From assembly GCA_965227155.1 (NCBI GenBank), contig OZ245731.1, positions 2,976,001 through 3,040,000 of the forward strand: 64,000 nucleotides of DNA, given 5' to 3'. This document shows positions 43,802 through 56,300 of the stretch, in pieces (position 1 is the stretch's first letter; the number at the start of each line of letters is the position of its first letter). Below the pieces are notes generated by a model. The model saw only the letters and a program-made list of their open reading frames with translations, was not told the DNA's origin and made no database searches. This DNA comes from UBA6059 sp965227155. Lineage in GTDB: Bacteria; Bacteroidota; Bacteroidia; Cytophagales; Cyclobacteriaceae. The position numbers and the translations under genes were made by a program.

Positions 43802-43928
43802 GTATTAGCTTTATTCCTTATTTCTATTGTTTAAACTCTTTTTTTGGGTGCTTTGTATGAAAAAATATCCCCCTTTTTTATAAGGTTCATTTTGCTTCTT
43901 TTTTTGTCTAAGACAAAACTTAAGAATC

Positions 43929-44588
43929 ATGAAGCATTTGAATCTCTGGGGATTATTGATTTTACTCTCCTTGCTCCTATTGTTTAATAATGCAAAGGCA
44001 CAGAAAGTAGTTGAAAAAAGCGGTCATCAACCTCACTGGACAAATTGGTCTAGGGGAAAAGATTTTAAAAGCTTAAAGAAAGGAAGGGCCAAAAAAATAA
44101 AATTAAATCGACAGGACGATGTATATCTCTTTGTAGCTAATGCAAGGGAAAGAGCTTATTACGAGAAAGGCGGTCAAGAATGGGGATATACTTTGGATGA
44201 TGCACGGAGGTCTACCTCACTCAATGCCTCTTTTGAAGTTGCCTCTATTCTTAAAAACCATGTAGACGCTGTTGTAGCTAATAGCACCCGTATTCCATCA
44301 GGAGCGCGTGAAAGAATCTTTGAGAGAACTGAGAGAATGAAAACAGCAGCAAACTTCTCGGGATTTACGAGAGTAGCACAATATTGGGAACGGGTACAGG
44401 ATAAGGATAGTGAACTTGAATATTATGACGTCAAGTTTCTCTACACTTTTAGCAAAAAGACATTAACTGATCTATTGGATAGAGTTTCGGCTCAACTAGA
44501 AATCCCTTCAGAAGACTCCAATGACATTTTAAACCAGGTACTTACGGCTGCTGAAGAAGTTCCGGATGCTGATTTGGGGGATTTTTAA
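43929..44588 (+). CDS. Secreted LPP20-like protein
   Basis: The protein has 219 residues with a signal peptide (LLILLSLLLLFNNAKA, cut before QKVV). The mature part includes ARERAYYEKGGQEWGYTLDDARRSTSL and a short helical region followed by YYDVKFLYTFSK. This resembles the LPP20 fold found in envelope proteins, but the match is from memory and weak. It begins the envelope run downstream of the LytTR regulator; the next gene starts 10 bases after its stop. Confidence 0.65.
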   Translation: MKHLNLWGLLILLSLLLLFNNAKAQKVVEKSGHQPHWTNWSRGKDFKSLKKGRAKKIKLNRQDDVYLFVANARERAYYEKGGQEWGYTLDDARRSTSLNASFEVASILKNHVDAVVANSTRIPSGARERIFERTERMKTAANFSGFTRVAQYWERVQDKDSELEYYDVKFLYTFSKKTLTDLLDRVSAQLEIPSEDSNDILNQVLTAAEEVPDADLGDF

Positions 44589-44598
44589 TATAGGAAGT

Positions 44599-45381
44599 AT
44601 GAGACATTTATTCATCACCCTGATCTTGAATCTTACCTTTTTAGGTGCTTTCAGCCAATCCAAATGGGCTTTTGAAACACCTGACTCTAAATCCGGGAAG
44701 TTTGATTATTTCGTAGGTGAAGGAACAACCCGTGATGATGCTTATCTGGATGCATTAGAGGCATTGGCGTCTCAAAGAGGCCTGGTTAATGCAGAGTTTA
44801 CAACTGAAAAGAAAGTTCAAATAGTTGATAACCTTCGCAAATCATTGTTCGAAACAACTTCTGAATACTCAGTGGGCAACAAATCATTATTTCTTTTTAA
44901 AGTAAGAGAAGAGAATGATGGAAACAGATACTATATTCTAATTGGGTCTCCTAAACCAAAATATGGTAATATACAAGGAGGCCTTGTACCAACTGGAAAT
45001 TTTGTTTGGCGATCAGCAATAGCACCGGGTTGGGGGCAATTCTACAATAAGGAAACTTCCAAAGGCCTTTTATTCAGTTTAGGAACTGTAGCCTTTATAG
45101 GTGGATCAATTTATGCTTTTGATCAAGCTGGAAAACAAGCAGATCAAGCGCGTTTAGCATTGATAAGTGGCAATCTTGGTCAATTCAATACATTTGATCA
45201 AAGAGAAACTGATTGGAGAACAACAGGTACAGTATTAGGGATTGGTGCTGTAGCTACATGGATTCTTAACGTTATAGATGCCACAGCCTCAAAAAAGCAT
45301 GTATATGCTGACTCTGGAAACAAAAAAGAACTTCATTTTTTTGCAAGGGGTAATAGTGTTGGATTAAACTTAAGATTCTAG
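44599..45381 (+). CDS. Secreted protein, LPP20-like plus DUF5683
   Basis: The protein has 260 residues from the ATG at 44599, which begins a signal peptide (RHLFITLILNLTFLGAFS). An upstream in-frame ATG at 44566 lies inside the previous gene and is rejected. The N-terminal half (DYFVGEGTTRDDAYLDALEA) is LPP20-like. The C-terminal half with WRSAIAPGWGQFYNKETSKG and two hydrophobic segments is the DUF5683 pattern found in Bacteroidota envelope proteins. The next gene follows after three bases, so the unit is co-transcribed. Confidence 0.75.
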   Translation: MRHLFITLILNLTFLGAFSQSKWAFETPDSKSGKFDYFVGEGTTRDDAYLDALEALASQRGLVNAEFTTEKKVQIVDNLRKSLFETTSEYSVGNKSLFLFKVREENDGNRYYILIGSPKPKYGNIQGGLVPTGNFVWRSAIAPGWGQFYNKETSKGLLFSLGTVAFIGGSIYAFDQAGKQADQARLALISGNLGQFNTFDQRETDWRTTGTVLGIGAVATWILNVIDATASKKHVYADSGNKKELHFFARGNSVGLNLRF

Positions 45382-45384
45382 AAG

Positions 45385-46491
45385 ATGCTAAAACTTCTGT
45401 TTTTTATCTTTTGCTTAATTCAAACTCTTCCGAGTATAAGTCAGGACTCTGATCTAATACAATCCTGCGGCTATTATGGTGACAATGCCATATTTACAAG
45501 GGATCAAATTTGTGATCATTACGGGTTTATGTCAAACGATGAGGCTGAACTGGTTGTAGAGAAGATCATGGAACGTATTGGCCTACAGCCCAACTTTATT
45601 GTGCTGGAGTGCCCAAACTTGAATAACGCCTTTGCGGTAAACCTAAAAGCCGATATTGGTTGTCTCAGATATATTATTTATGATAATCACTTTCTGGAAA
45701 AAGTAGATTTTAGTACAGAAACAGACTGGGCTGCGGTAAGCATTATCGCGCATGAAATTGGCCATCATCTCAATGGACATACTCTGGATGGTGTTGGTAG
45801 CAGACCAGATAAAGAACTTGAAAGTGACGAATTCTCCGGGTTTGCGCTTCAGATGCTTGGGGCATCTCTGGAACAGGCCCAAGCTGCCATGAACAAGCTG
45901 GCTAGCGAAAGAGACTCTCAAACCCACCCTGGCAAATCCAGGAGGTTAGCGGCTATAGAAAGGGGTTGGAAAAATGCAGAAGCCCTCGCCCCAAAGTATA
46001 AGGAGATTAGCCGAAATGCTGATTACACATCTATTGCTAAAAAATGGTTTCTAAAAGCTTACAATATAAATGGAAATACACAGGATGATTATGTGAAAAG
46101 AGCAGCCTATTATGGAAAGGCTACTGAATATAAAGCAGACTATGTAGATGCCTATCGTAATCGAGCAAAAAATTTAAACGCTTTAGGGCTGTACAAGGAG
46201 GCGATCAAAGATGCTAACAGAGCTATCTCTATTGATCCTAACCATTGGAATTCCTATTCTGAAAAGGCTTCAGGATACTTCGGCTTAAAAAAATATGGAA
46301 AGGCTATAGAAATATATGAATTGGTTATTGAAAGAAGGCCAGATAAGAGTGCATATGATTTTGCTGCGCGTGGATGGGCCTATCATTTATCAGGTAATAA
46401 AGAACGCGCTGTGGCTGACTTAAAAATCGCTGTATCCCTTAAACCAGAATGGCAGGATGCACGACAAAAATTAGAACAAGCTTTAAGATGA
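45385..46491 (+). CDS. Secreted M48-like metallopeptidase with C-terminal TPRs
   Basis: The protein has 368 residues with a signal peptide (LLFFIFCLIQTLPSIS). The zinc-binding catalytic motif is IIAHEIGHHLNGH (His123, Glu124, His127), and the third ligand is in ELESDEFSGF, downstream as in M48 peptidases. The C-terminal third has three TPRs (for example YVDAYRNRAKNLNALGLYKE and SYSEKASGYFGLKKYGKAIE). It has no membrane helices, unlike HtpX, and so is likely periplasmic, in the BepA-type class of outer-membrane quality control. It overlaps the next gene by 4 bases. Confidence 0.82.
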   Translation: MLKLLFFIFCLIQTLPSISQDSDLIQSCGYYGDNAIFTRDQICDHYGFMSNDEAELVVEKIMERIGLQPNFIVLECPNLNNAFAVNLKADIGCLRYIIYDNHFLEKVDFSTETDWAAVSIIAHEIGHHLNGHTLDGVGSRPDKELESDEFSGFALQMLGASLEQAQAAMNKLASERDSQTHPGKSRRLAAIERGWKNAEALAPKYKEISRNADYTSIAKKWFLKAYNINGNTQDDYVKRAAYYGKATEYKADYVDAYRNRAKNLNALGLYKEAIKDANRAISIDPNHWNSYSEKASGYFGLKKYGKAIEIYELVIERRPDKSAYDFAARGWAYHLSGNKERAVADLKIAVSLKPEWQDARQKLEQALR

Positions 46492-48167
46492 AAAATATGA
46501 GCAAGTCATTAATTCTCACCATATTGTTATTGAATTTCCTACTCTTTATTTCTTGTGGTGAGGAGGGGAATGAGGATGAACCTGAGTTATCCGGAATAGC
46601 CATAACCGGAAGAATAATCAATGAGTTAACAGGTGAGCCAATTCCTAATGTAACCGTAAACTTGTCAGGTGCAGAGACTGCTCAGCAAAACACTGGAAGT
46701 GATGGTATCTACAGGTTTGATAATTTGACTGTTGGGACGTACTCCATAAGTGTTAATCACCCTGGATTTGTCCCAAACAGTGTTGAAATTTCAATACAAT
46801 CTTTGGAGGTTGCTGAAGGTGATTTGGCTTTATCGCCAATAGCACCTATACAAATTAACCCAACTATACTTGATTTTTCGACCGCTATTCAAACACTTGA
46901 ATTGGCAATTACGAACACTGGTGGTAGCCCGATAAACTACGAAATTCAATTCTCCGGTAGTTGGATAGAATTGAGCAAGTCGCAGGGCGTGCTACAGTCC
47001 CAGAATTCAGATTTAATTACTGTTACAGTAAACCGTTCGAGTCTGGATGCTGGCAACCATCAAAGTAATTTGATTTTTAACGTTCCCGGTCAGGGAAGCC
47101 AGACTGTCCAGGTTTTGGCCACCAAATTAGACCCCACCGCCGCTGTATTGGTACTAAATGAAGGGGTATTAAACTTTGGTAGTTCGATTGATAAGAGGAC
47201 TATTGTTATAACCAATGAAGGGGACAATACATTACTTTGGGAAGCTTCGGTCACTGAGCCCTGGATCAGCCTGAACCAAACGGATGGGTCATTACCCCCC
47301 AATAATGTTCAGGAGCTTGATGTGTTCGTGAGTCGTCAAGGCATCTCCGATGGGGACTATTCAGGTAGAATTGATTTCAGTTCCAATGGTGGGGGTGGAA
47401 GTGTTTCTGTGCAAATGGACGTTTCTTCAACCCCTACAAATCCTACTGGCGAATTAGTAGTTACTTCTGGTTTAAGGTTGTATTACACTTTTGATGAGTA
47501 TGAATCTGGTGGAATCGTTTCTGACTCTCATGGAGAGTTTTTGGGATTTTCAATTGGAAACTTAAGTAGTTCCGATAACACTCCTACCTCAAATGGTAGT
47601 TCAATTGAATTTCAAGACAATGGCTTTATTAGTGTTTCTTCCAATCCAATTAGAAATACAAATTCTGGAATAATTCACGGAACTATTAACTTATGGATAA
47701 ACAGTACTTTAGGAGGCACTTTATTTTCGCTTCCAATCGAAGAGTCAGATACAAAAGGCGAGTTTACTTGTGCTATATTATCATCTAATCATTTGGTACA
47801 TAGTATTAGGAAGGAGAGAGATGCTTGTTGTGATGATATAGGCTTCTTTGATTTAAATAATCAAGAACTACTTTTGGATGGCAGCTGGCATATGGTGACA
47901 TTATCATATGACGGAGCCTCAAGACAAGTATCCTTGTATGTAGATGGAATACGCTTTGCTGAAGAGCAATACTTGATATATGGTGAATTGTCTTCCAATA
48001 TACCAAGAATAGGATCAAGTTATCAAGAGCAGATTACCGATGTTATGCCTGGCACTGATTTGACACTCGATCTTTACACATATACAGGTTTACTAGATAA
48101 CGTTAGAGTTTACAATCGCCCTCTATCAGCCTCGGAGGTAGAAGAAATTTTCCAAGCAAAGCAATAA
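46488..48167 (+). CDS. BACON-LamG surface lipoprotein
   Basis: The protein has 559 residues from the ATG at 46488, which overlaps the previous stop. The lipobox is LFISC (Cys23). Modules in order: a carboxypeptidase-regulatory-like beta sandwich (about 37-110, ITGRIINELTGEPIPNVTV); two BACON-like domains (about 115-215 and 216-315, with SWIELSKSQG and PWISLNQTDG); and a LamG/concanavalin-like domain (about 325-555, with LRLYYTFDEYESGG, HMVTLSYDGASRQVSLYVDG, and DNVRVYNRPLSASEVEEIF). Such modules bind glycans or proteins. The N-terminal 300 or so residues are paralogous to the next gene. Confidence 0.85.
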   Translation: MKNMSKSLILTILLLNFLLFISCGEEGNEDEPELSGIAITGRIINELTGEPIPNVTVNLSGAETAQQNTGSDGIYRFDNLTVGTYSISVNHPGFVPNSVEISIQSLEVAEGDLALSPIAPIQINPTILDFSTAIQTLELAITNTGGSPINYEIQFSGSWIELSKSQGVLQSQNSDLITVTVNRSSLDAGNHQSNLIFNVPGQGSQTVQVLATKLDPTAAVLVLNEGVLNFGSSIDKRTIVITNEGDNTLLWEASVTEPWISLNQTDGSLPPNNVQELDVFVSRQGISDGDYSGRIDFSSNGGGGSVSVQMDVSSTPTNPTGELVVTSGLRLYYTFDEYESGGIVSDSHGEFLGFSIGNLSSSDNTPTSNGSSIEFQDNGFISVSSNPIRNTNSGIIHGTINLWINSTLGGTLFSLPIEESDTKGEFTCAILSSNHLVHSIRKERDACCDDIGFFDLNNQELLLDGSWHMVTLSYDGASRQVSLYVDGIRFAEEQYLIYGELSSNIPRIGSSYQEQITDVMPGTDLTLDLYTYTGLLDNVRVYNRPLSASEVEEIFQAKQ

Positions 48168-48177
48168 CTCAAAAAAC

Positions 48178-50322
48178 ATGACTAATTACATAAAACTAAT
48201 ATCAACCTTTATAGGGATAGTATTCTTCATCTCTTGCGGTACAGGTGATGAAGAACCTGAATTATCAGGAGTAGCCATCACAGGTAAAGTAAGCAATGGG
48301 CTTAATGGTGAACCTATTGCTAATGCTGCTGTATCATTATCCGGTGCTGAAACAAAATCTCAAACTACAGGCTCAGATGGACTATATCGGTTTGATAACT
48401 TAACGATTGGAACATACTCCATTGAGGCGAGCCATCCTGATTATCAATCCAATGGTATTGAGATCACGATTCAATCTTTAGAGGTGGCTGAAGGCGACAT
48501 TACCTTGCAGCCAAACACTTCTTTGGAGTTGACCCCTACACAGCTTGACTTTGGCACCGCACTTAGCGAAAGAGAGATCACTATTAGAAACAATAGTGGC
48601 TTTCCGCTCAATTATGAGTTACAGCTTACAAGCAATTGGGTCTCTGTTAGCAAGAGCCAGGGTTCACTACCCTCACTTACGCAGGATTTGATCCGTGTTA
48701 ACATTGACAGGGAGCAGCTCAATGTGGGCACACACGAAAGCTCTATTGTTTTTAATATTCCAGGAAGAGGTAGCCAAACGGTAGAGATTTCTGCTGAGAA
48801 ATTGAATCCTACCTCAGCATTGCTATCCATAGATGAAGGTACACTCAATTTTGGGGAAGATTTGACCTCAGCCACCATAGAGTTATCCAATGTGGGTTCA
48901 GGAGCTTTATCATGGACTTTAGATGTGACAGAAGATTGGCTATCAGCAAACCCTGTACAAGGCTCCTTACAACCAGGTGATAATACACAAGTAGAGGTTT
49001 TTGTGATCAGGGATGGGTTGGTCAATGACGATTACACAGGTTTTTTAAACTTCTCAGGTAGCGGAGGAGAGGCCGTAGTTCAGGTATTAATGACCGTGAA
49101 TGAAGGCACTGGAAGTAGCGGAAACCCTAACCTGGATGATGACAATGATGGGGTGATCAACCTTATTGATGCTGATGATGATGGTGATGGTCTTATAGAT
49201 ATTTATACGATTAATGACCTTGATAATATTCGCAATGACCTGAATGCAAGTGGCACAGGGCTGCAAGGCCTTCCAATTACAGGGGCGCAAGGATATGAAT
49301 TAATGAACGATCTCGATTTTGACTCAGATGATAGCTACAGCGATTTATCCCTAAAATCACAGGTTACTTCAGGTGCTGGATGGGTGCCGATTGGATTAAA
49401 TGTCTCCGGCGGCTTCAGTGCAATCTTTGAAGGAAATGGATTCACTATCAGTAATCTTTTTATTAATAGAACTACCAGTTATTCTGCTTTTTTTGAAAGC
49501 ACTGAGTTTTTAGCTGAGATTAGAAATCTCCACCTTGATATTCGCTTTCTTTCAGGAGATCAATTGACTGCAGGCTTAGTAGGCAGTAATGAAGCTGATA
49601 TAACCAGTTGTTCTGTTACAGGAGTTATCAGCAATTCAACTTCTTATAGTGGCATGTTGATTGGTCGGCATGTTCAGGGGACAATCCAAGATAGCTATGC
49701 AGAAGGTTCCATAACCTCAAGCGGGTTCAATACAGGAGGATTTATTGGTGAGATATCTGGGTTTAATGGAGATGAATATGAGGTAATCAGATGCTATGCT
49801 AATGTAAATGTCTCTAGTGGGAATCAGACATCCGGTGGATTTATAGGTGATATCGGTGGTGGAGGAACTGGAACTATTTCAAGTTGTTATGCAACCGGGG
49901 ATGTTGTAGCAAGTAGCACTTGGGCCGGAGGGTTTATAGGACAAGCATCTGGGACAATCCTTAACTGCTACGCAACCGGTAGTGTCACATCAAGTTCAAA
50001 TCACGTTGGTGGTTTCGCAGGTCAAAACTATGGAGGAATAATAAACTCATGCTACAGCATTGGTACAATCGATGGTTCTAGTTCAGTTGGTGGCTTTATG
50101 GGGTCAGGTTCAGCTATTGCCACAGACAATTACTGGGATACCACAACGAGCGGTATAGGGACATCTGCGGGAGGAACAGGACTAACTACAACCCAGCTGC
50201 AAGGGTCAACATCTAATACCGGCATTTTTATAACCTGGTCTGCAGATGCTTGGGATTTTGGTAGCTCTACTCAATATCCGGCACTTAGAGACATGCCTGG
50301 GGGGATTGAAAAGCAACGCTAG
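48178..50322 (+). CDS. BACON-GLUG surface lipoprotein
   Basis: The protein has 714 residues with lipobox FFISC (Cys20). The N-terminal 310 residues repeat the architecture and much of the sequence of the preceding protein: a regulatory-like domain, then two BACON-like domains. A Ca-binding Asp-rich linker (DDDNDGVINLIDADDDGDG) leads to a GLUG-repeat beta helix (GGFIGEISGF, SGGFIGDIGG, AGGFIGQASG, VGGFAGQNYG, about residues 470-660). So the two neighbours share a stalk and differ in the head. The unit sits 10 bases after the previous stop. A role in adhesion is inference. Confidence 0.85.
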   Translation: MTNYIKLISTFIGIVFFISCGTGDEEPELSGVAITGKVSNGLNGEPIANAAVSLSGAETKSQTTGSDGLYRFDNLTIGTYSIEASHPDYQSNGIEITIQSLEVAEGDITLQPNTSLELTPTQLDFGTALSEREITIRNNSGFPLNYELQLTSNWVSVSKSQGSLPSLTQDLIRVNIDREQLNVGTHESSIVFNIPGRGSQTVEISAEKLNPTSALLSIDEGTLNFGEDLTSATIELSNVGSGALSWTLDVTEDWLSANPVQGSLQPGDNTQVEVFVIRDGLVNDDYTGFLNFSGSGGEAVVQVLMTVNEGTGSSGNPNLDDDNDGVINLIDADDDGDGLIDIYTINDLDNIRNDLNASGTGLQGLPITGAQGYELMNDLDFDSDDSYSDLSLKSQVTSGAGWVPIGLNVSGGFSAIFEGNGFTISNLFINRTTSYSAFFESTEFLAEIRNLHLDIRFLSGDQLTAGLVGSNEADITSCSVTGVISNSTSYSGMLIGRHVQGTIQDSYAEGSITSSGFNTGGFIGEISGFNGDEYEVIRCYANVNVSSGNQTSGGFIGDIGGGGTGTISSCYATGDVVASSTWAGGFIGQASGTILNCYATGSVTSSSNHVGGFAGQNYGGIINSCYSIGTIDGSSSVGGFMGSGSAIATDNYWDTTTSGIGTSAGGTGLTTTQLQGSTSNTGIFITWSADAWDFGSSTQYPALRDMPGGIEKQR

Positions 50323-50373
50323 AATCTATTCACGCTTATTATAGAATTATTAACTACCATAAACCTTTGAGTC

Positions 50374-53300
50374 ATGTATAAAATTAGCCGAAGTGTACAG
50401 TTGTCAATAGTACTTCTGCTAACATATTGTATGATAAAGGCTCAACCTATACCCTCAAGCATTGATGTGGCTAACCTTAATGGGTCCAATGGTTTTAACA
50501 TTCTTTTTGAAAGAGAAAATCAAGGTGCTTTTTCCACTAGTAATGCTGGTGACATTAATGGTGATGGAATAGAAGATTTTATAGTTTCAAATCCAATAGA
50601 AAGACCGGACAACTTTAATGCAAATGTGGGCCGTGCATATGTAGTATTTGGTAGTGAAAACGGATTCCCCTCTGTTTTTGACCTTGCGGATCTAAATGGT
50701 GCTAATGGCTTCTACATTAATGGATTTGATGAGCCTTTTCTATTAGGTACGCATGTTAGTGGATTGGGAGATGTAAATGGTGATAATATTGATGACATCA
50801 TAGTTAGTGCAACCAGATTTGATGAGAATTATTTTAACGCTGAGGCTTATGGAGCATATGTAATTTATGGTTCCACTAATTTTCCACAAGAAGTAGATCC
50901 AGCTTTATTAGATGGTAATAGTGGATTTAAGATTAGCACTATACCGGTTATAGCAGCTAGCCCTCTGGTTAGCGCTGCAGGTGATATCAATGGTGATGGG
51001 TTAAATGATATTTTACTTGGAGACCCCTTCGTAGTTTTATCTAATACAGCAAAGGCTTATGTTTTATTTGGGGATACAGATTTTCCTCCCGTCAAAGATC
51101 TGGCAGATTTAGATGGTAGTGATGGGTTTATTTTTCAAGGCTCACTTCCTTTTACAGGTTCAGGACTTGCTGGAGGAGGAGATATAAATAATGATGGTTT
51201 TGATGATATTATGATTGGGGCTCAAAACACTACTTATGTTTTATATGGGAAAACCACATCCTATAGTTCAGTAATAGAACCAGATGATATAAATGGAGCC
51301 AATGGGTTTATTATAAATGAACCAAACTCCCTATTAGGAACTCATATGAGCTTTTTAGATGACATTAATGGTGATAATATTAATGATATGATATTAGGAG
51401 CGCCGTTAGCAGACCCTGATGGAATTACAGATGCTGGTAAAGCATATGTAATATTTGGAAAATCGGGAAACTTTGGCCCTTCTTTTGACTTATCAGGTAT
51501 AAATGGAAATAATGGTTTCATAATTCGGGGGATAAACGCTGGAGACAATCTTGGTAGTGATGTCGTGAATGTTGGGGATTTTAATGGAGATGGCCTTACT
51601 GACATAATGATTTTTGCGGATGATGTCGATGAGCCCCCGAATTCTGGTGTTGGGGCATCATATGTTGTATTTGGTAGTTCATCTATCAATTCTGAAGTCT
51701 TTAGTGTTGCTGATTTAGATGGCTCAAATGGGTTCTCTTTAAATGCAGGTTCTGGAACAGGATTAAATCAAGTATTAGCATCATTAGATATTAATAATGA
51801 TGGGCTATCAGACGTGGCAGCGGTTGAAAATTTATTTACATCAATAGTCTTCGGCACCAATAATAGCTCACCTTATTTTCTAGAATTGATTATTGACTTA
51901 ACTGTCTTTGAAAATAGTAATGCAATTACTATTGATTTGACAGGAAAAGTAACAGATGATGATAGTGATGACTCCTTAATATCCTTTGAAGTAACTAATA
52001 ATACGAATCCCTCTGTGATATCAACCTCAATAGATAATAGAATATTGACTATTCAATCGTTGCCAAATCAATTAGGCCAATCTTATATTACAATTACAGC
52101 CACTTCTGGAGAGTTTTCTGTTCAGAACCGATTCTCGGTAACAGTTTTGGAGAGCCCTTTGTACGAGCAGACTGGAACTTTCAATTCACAAAGAACATCT
52201 TCCTCTCAGTTTTTTCCTGATTTCAACGCTTCCTTAGAAACAGCAGATAATTTTACAATTCCTATTGGGGAAACATGGTTTTTAGATAGGGTTTCAGTGA
52301 TTGGAGAAAATCGAGCATCAGCTCCAAGTGAAGCCTTTTTTATTATTTATGCTGATGATGAAGGATCAGTAGGTGATGTGATTTTCACCTCTCCTGATTT
52401 ATCTCCAGAATTTACAATTAATCAAGGAAGCTTTACGCTGACATTACCAAATTCACTCGAATTACCTCAAGGAACTTATTGGCTTTCTGTGCAGACCAAG
52501 CAAGCCTTCAATCCGGGTCAAAATCAATGGCAATGGGGATATGCTTCACCATCGATTGATGGTGATTATCATATACAAGATACAGATGGTTTATTGCAGG
52601 GACAATGGCCTACTTCCTATCGTGAAAGTGGAACAAATGGTGCTTTATTTTTTACCCTGTATGGTGATGTAGTGGGAACATCCAACTCTGCACCCCTCAT
52701 ATCAGAGTCGACCTTTTCAATAGATGAGAATTCAGTTGTCTCCACAGTGGTAGGTACGGTGACTGCATCAGATCCAGAACAAGATGTATTGTCATATACC
52801 ATCATTACCGGTAATGACTTGGGAGCCTTTCAGATCGATGAAGCTATAGGGGAAATCACAGTAGCAGATAATAGCCCATTGGACTTTGAAACCAATCCGA
52901 CCTTTGTGCTATCTGTTCAGGTTAGTGATGGCACATTGAATAACCAGGCTGATATTACGATCAACCTGAATGATGTGGCTGAGGCTCCCCTCATTTCAGG
53001 GTCTACCTTTTCAATAGATGAGAACTCACCAACAACAACCATTATAGGTACGGTGATTGCATCAGATCCGGAACAAGATGCATTGACATATACCATCATT
53101 GCCGGTAATGAGTTGGGAGCCTTCCAGATTGATGAAGCTACCGGGGAAATCACAGTAGCTGATGCTAATCCACTGGATTTTGAAATCAATCCGACCTTTG
53201 TGCTAACTGTCCAGGTAAGTGATGGGGCTTTGAACAACCAGGCTGATATTACGATCAACCTGAATGATATTGCAGAGCCTATCAATACGGCACCAACCGT

Positions 53301-56300
53301 ATCAGAAGCTACCTTTTCAATAGATGAGAACTCACCAATAACAACCATTATAGGTACGGTGACTGCATCAGATCCAGAACAAGATGTATTGTCCTATACC
53401 ATCATTGCCGGTAATGACATGGGAGCCTTTCAGATCGATGAAGCTACAGGGGAAATCACAGTAGCAGATGATAGCCCACTAGACTTTGAAATCAATCCGA
53501 CCTTTGTGCTAACTGTCGGGGTTAGTGATGGGGCATTGAACAACCAGGCTGGCATTACTATCAACCTGAATGATATTGCAGAGCCTATCAATACTGCACC
53601 AACCGTATCAGAAGCTACCTTTTCAATAGAAGAGAACTCACCAACAACAACCGTTGTAGGTACAGTGACTGCATCAGATCCAGAACAAGATGCATTGACA
53701 TACACCATCATTGCCGGAAATGAGTTGGGAGCTTTCCAGATTGATGAAGCTTCCGGGGAGCTCACAGTAGCAGATGATAACCCACTAGACTTTGAAATCA
53801 ATCCGACCTTTGTGCTAAAAGTCCAGGTTAGTGATGGCACATTGAATAACCAGGCTGATATTACGATCAACGTGAATGATGTAGCCGAAGCACCGCTCAT
53901 AACAGAATCCACTTTTTCAATAGATGAGAATTCAGTTGTCTCCACAGTGGTAGGTACGGTGACTGCATCAGATCCAGAACAAGATGTATTGTCATATACC
54001 ATCATTACCGGTAATGAGTTGGGAGCCTTTCAGATCGATGAAGCTATAGGGGAAATCACAGTGACTGATGCTAACCCACTGGATTTTGAAATCAATCCGA
54101 CTTTTTTGCTAACTGTCCAAGTAAGTGATGGGGCATTGAACAACCAGGCTGATATTACGATCAACCTGAATGATGTTGCTGAGGCACCCCTCATATCAGA
54201 GTCGACCTTTTCAATAGATGAGAACTCACCAACAACAACCATTGTAGGTGCGGTGACAGCATCAGATTCAGAACAAGATGCATTGACATATACCATTATT
54301 GCTGGAAATGAGTTGGGAGCGTTCCAGCTTGATGAAGCTACAGGGGAGATCACAGTGACTGATGCTAACCCACTGGACTTTGAAACCAATCCGAGTTTTG
54401 TGCTAACTGTCCAGGTAAGTGATGGGACTTTGAACAATCAGGCTGATATTACGATCAACTTGAATGCTGTTGCTGAGGCACCCCTCATATCAGAGTCGAC
54501 CTTTTCTTTAGATGAGAACTCACCAACAACAAGCGTTGTGGGTACGGTGATAGCATCAGATTCAGAACAAGATGTATTGTCCTATACCATCATTGCTGGA
54601 AATGAGTTGGGAGCCTTTCAGATTGATGAAGCTACAGGGGAAATCACAGTAGCAGATGATAGCCCACTAGACTTTGAAATTAATCCGGCCTTCGTGCTAA
54701 CAGTCCAGGTTAGTGATGGTGCATTGAACAACCAGGCTGGCATTACGATCAACCTGAATGATATTGCAGAGCCTATCAATACTGCACCAACTGTATCAGA
54801 AGCTACCTTTTCACTAGATGAGAATTCACCAACAACAACCATTGTAGGAACGGTGACTGCATCAGATCCAGAACAAGATGTATTGTCATATACCATCATT
54901 GCCGGTAATGACTTGGGAGCCTTTCAGATCGATGAAGCTACAGGGGAAATCACAGTAGCTGATGCTAATCCACTAGACTTTGAAATCAATCCGACCTTTG
55001 TGCTAACTGTCCAGGTAAGTGATGGGGCATTGAACAACCAGGCTGGCATTACGATCAACCTGAATGATGTGGCTGAGGCACCCCTCATATCAGAGTCGAC
55101 CTTTTCCATAGATGAGAATTCGATTGTCTCTACTGTATTGGGTACTGTTACTTCATCATATCCAGAACAAGATGCATTGACATACACCATCATTGCTGGA
55201 AATGAGTTGGGAACCTTCCAGATTGATGAAGCTACAGGGGAGATCACAGTGACTGATGCTAACCCACTAGACTTTGAAATCAATCCGACTTTTGTGCTAA
55301 CTGTCCAGGTAAGTGATGGGGCATTGAACAACCAGGCTGATATTACGATCAACCTGAATGATGTTGCTGAGGCACCCCTCATATCAGAGTCGACCTTTTC
55401 AATAGATGAGAACTCACCAACTACAAGCGTTGTAGGTACGGTGACGGCATCAGATCCAGAAGAAGATGTATTGACATATACTATCCTTGACGGTAATGAA
55501 TTGGGAGCGTTCCAGCTTGATGAAGCTACCGGGGAAATCACAGTAGCTGATGCTAACCCACTGGATTTTGAAATCAATCCGACCTTTGTGCTAACTGTCC
55601 AGGTAAGTGATGAGGCATTGAACAACCAGTCTGACATTACGATCAACCTGAATGATATTGCAGAGCCTATCAATATTGCACCAACCGTATCAGAAGCTAC
55701 CTTTTCAATAGATGAGAACTCACAAACAACAACCATTGTAGGTACGGTGACTGCATCAGATCCAGAACAAGATGTATTGTCATATACCATCATTACCGGT
55801 AATGACTTGGGAGCCTTTCAGATCGATGAAGCTATAGGGGAAATCACAGTAGCAGATAATAGCCCATTGGACTTTGAAACCAATCCGACCTTTGTGCTAA
55901 CTGTTCAGGTTAGTGATGGCACATTGAATAACCAGGCTGATATTACGATCAACCTGAATGATGTGGCTGAGGCTCCCCTCATTTTAGGGTCTACCTTTTC
56001 AATAGATGAGAAGTCACCAACAACAACCATTATAGGTACGGTGATTGCATCAGATCCGGAACAAGATGCATTGACATATACCATCATTGCCGGTAATGAG
56101 TTGGGAGCCTTTCAGATCGATGAAGCTACAGGGGAAATCACAGTAGCTGATGCTAATCCACTAGATTTTGAAATCAATCCGACCTTTGTGCTAACTGTCC
56201 AGGTAAGTGATGGGGCATTGAACAACCAGGCTGATATTACGATCAACCTGAATGATATTGCAGAGCCTATCAATACGGCACCAACCGTATCAGAAGCTAC

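Noticed and set aside
38692..43928. Genomic island or prophage
   Set aside because: The composition shift is real to the eye, but there is no integrase, transposase, tRNA or direct-repeat boundary.
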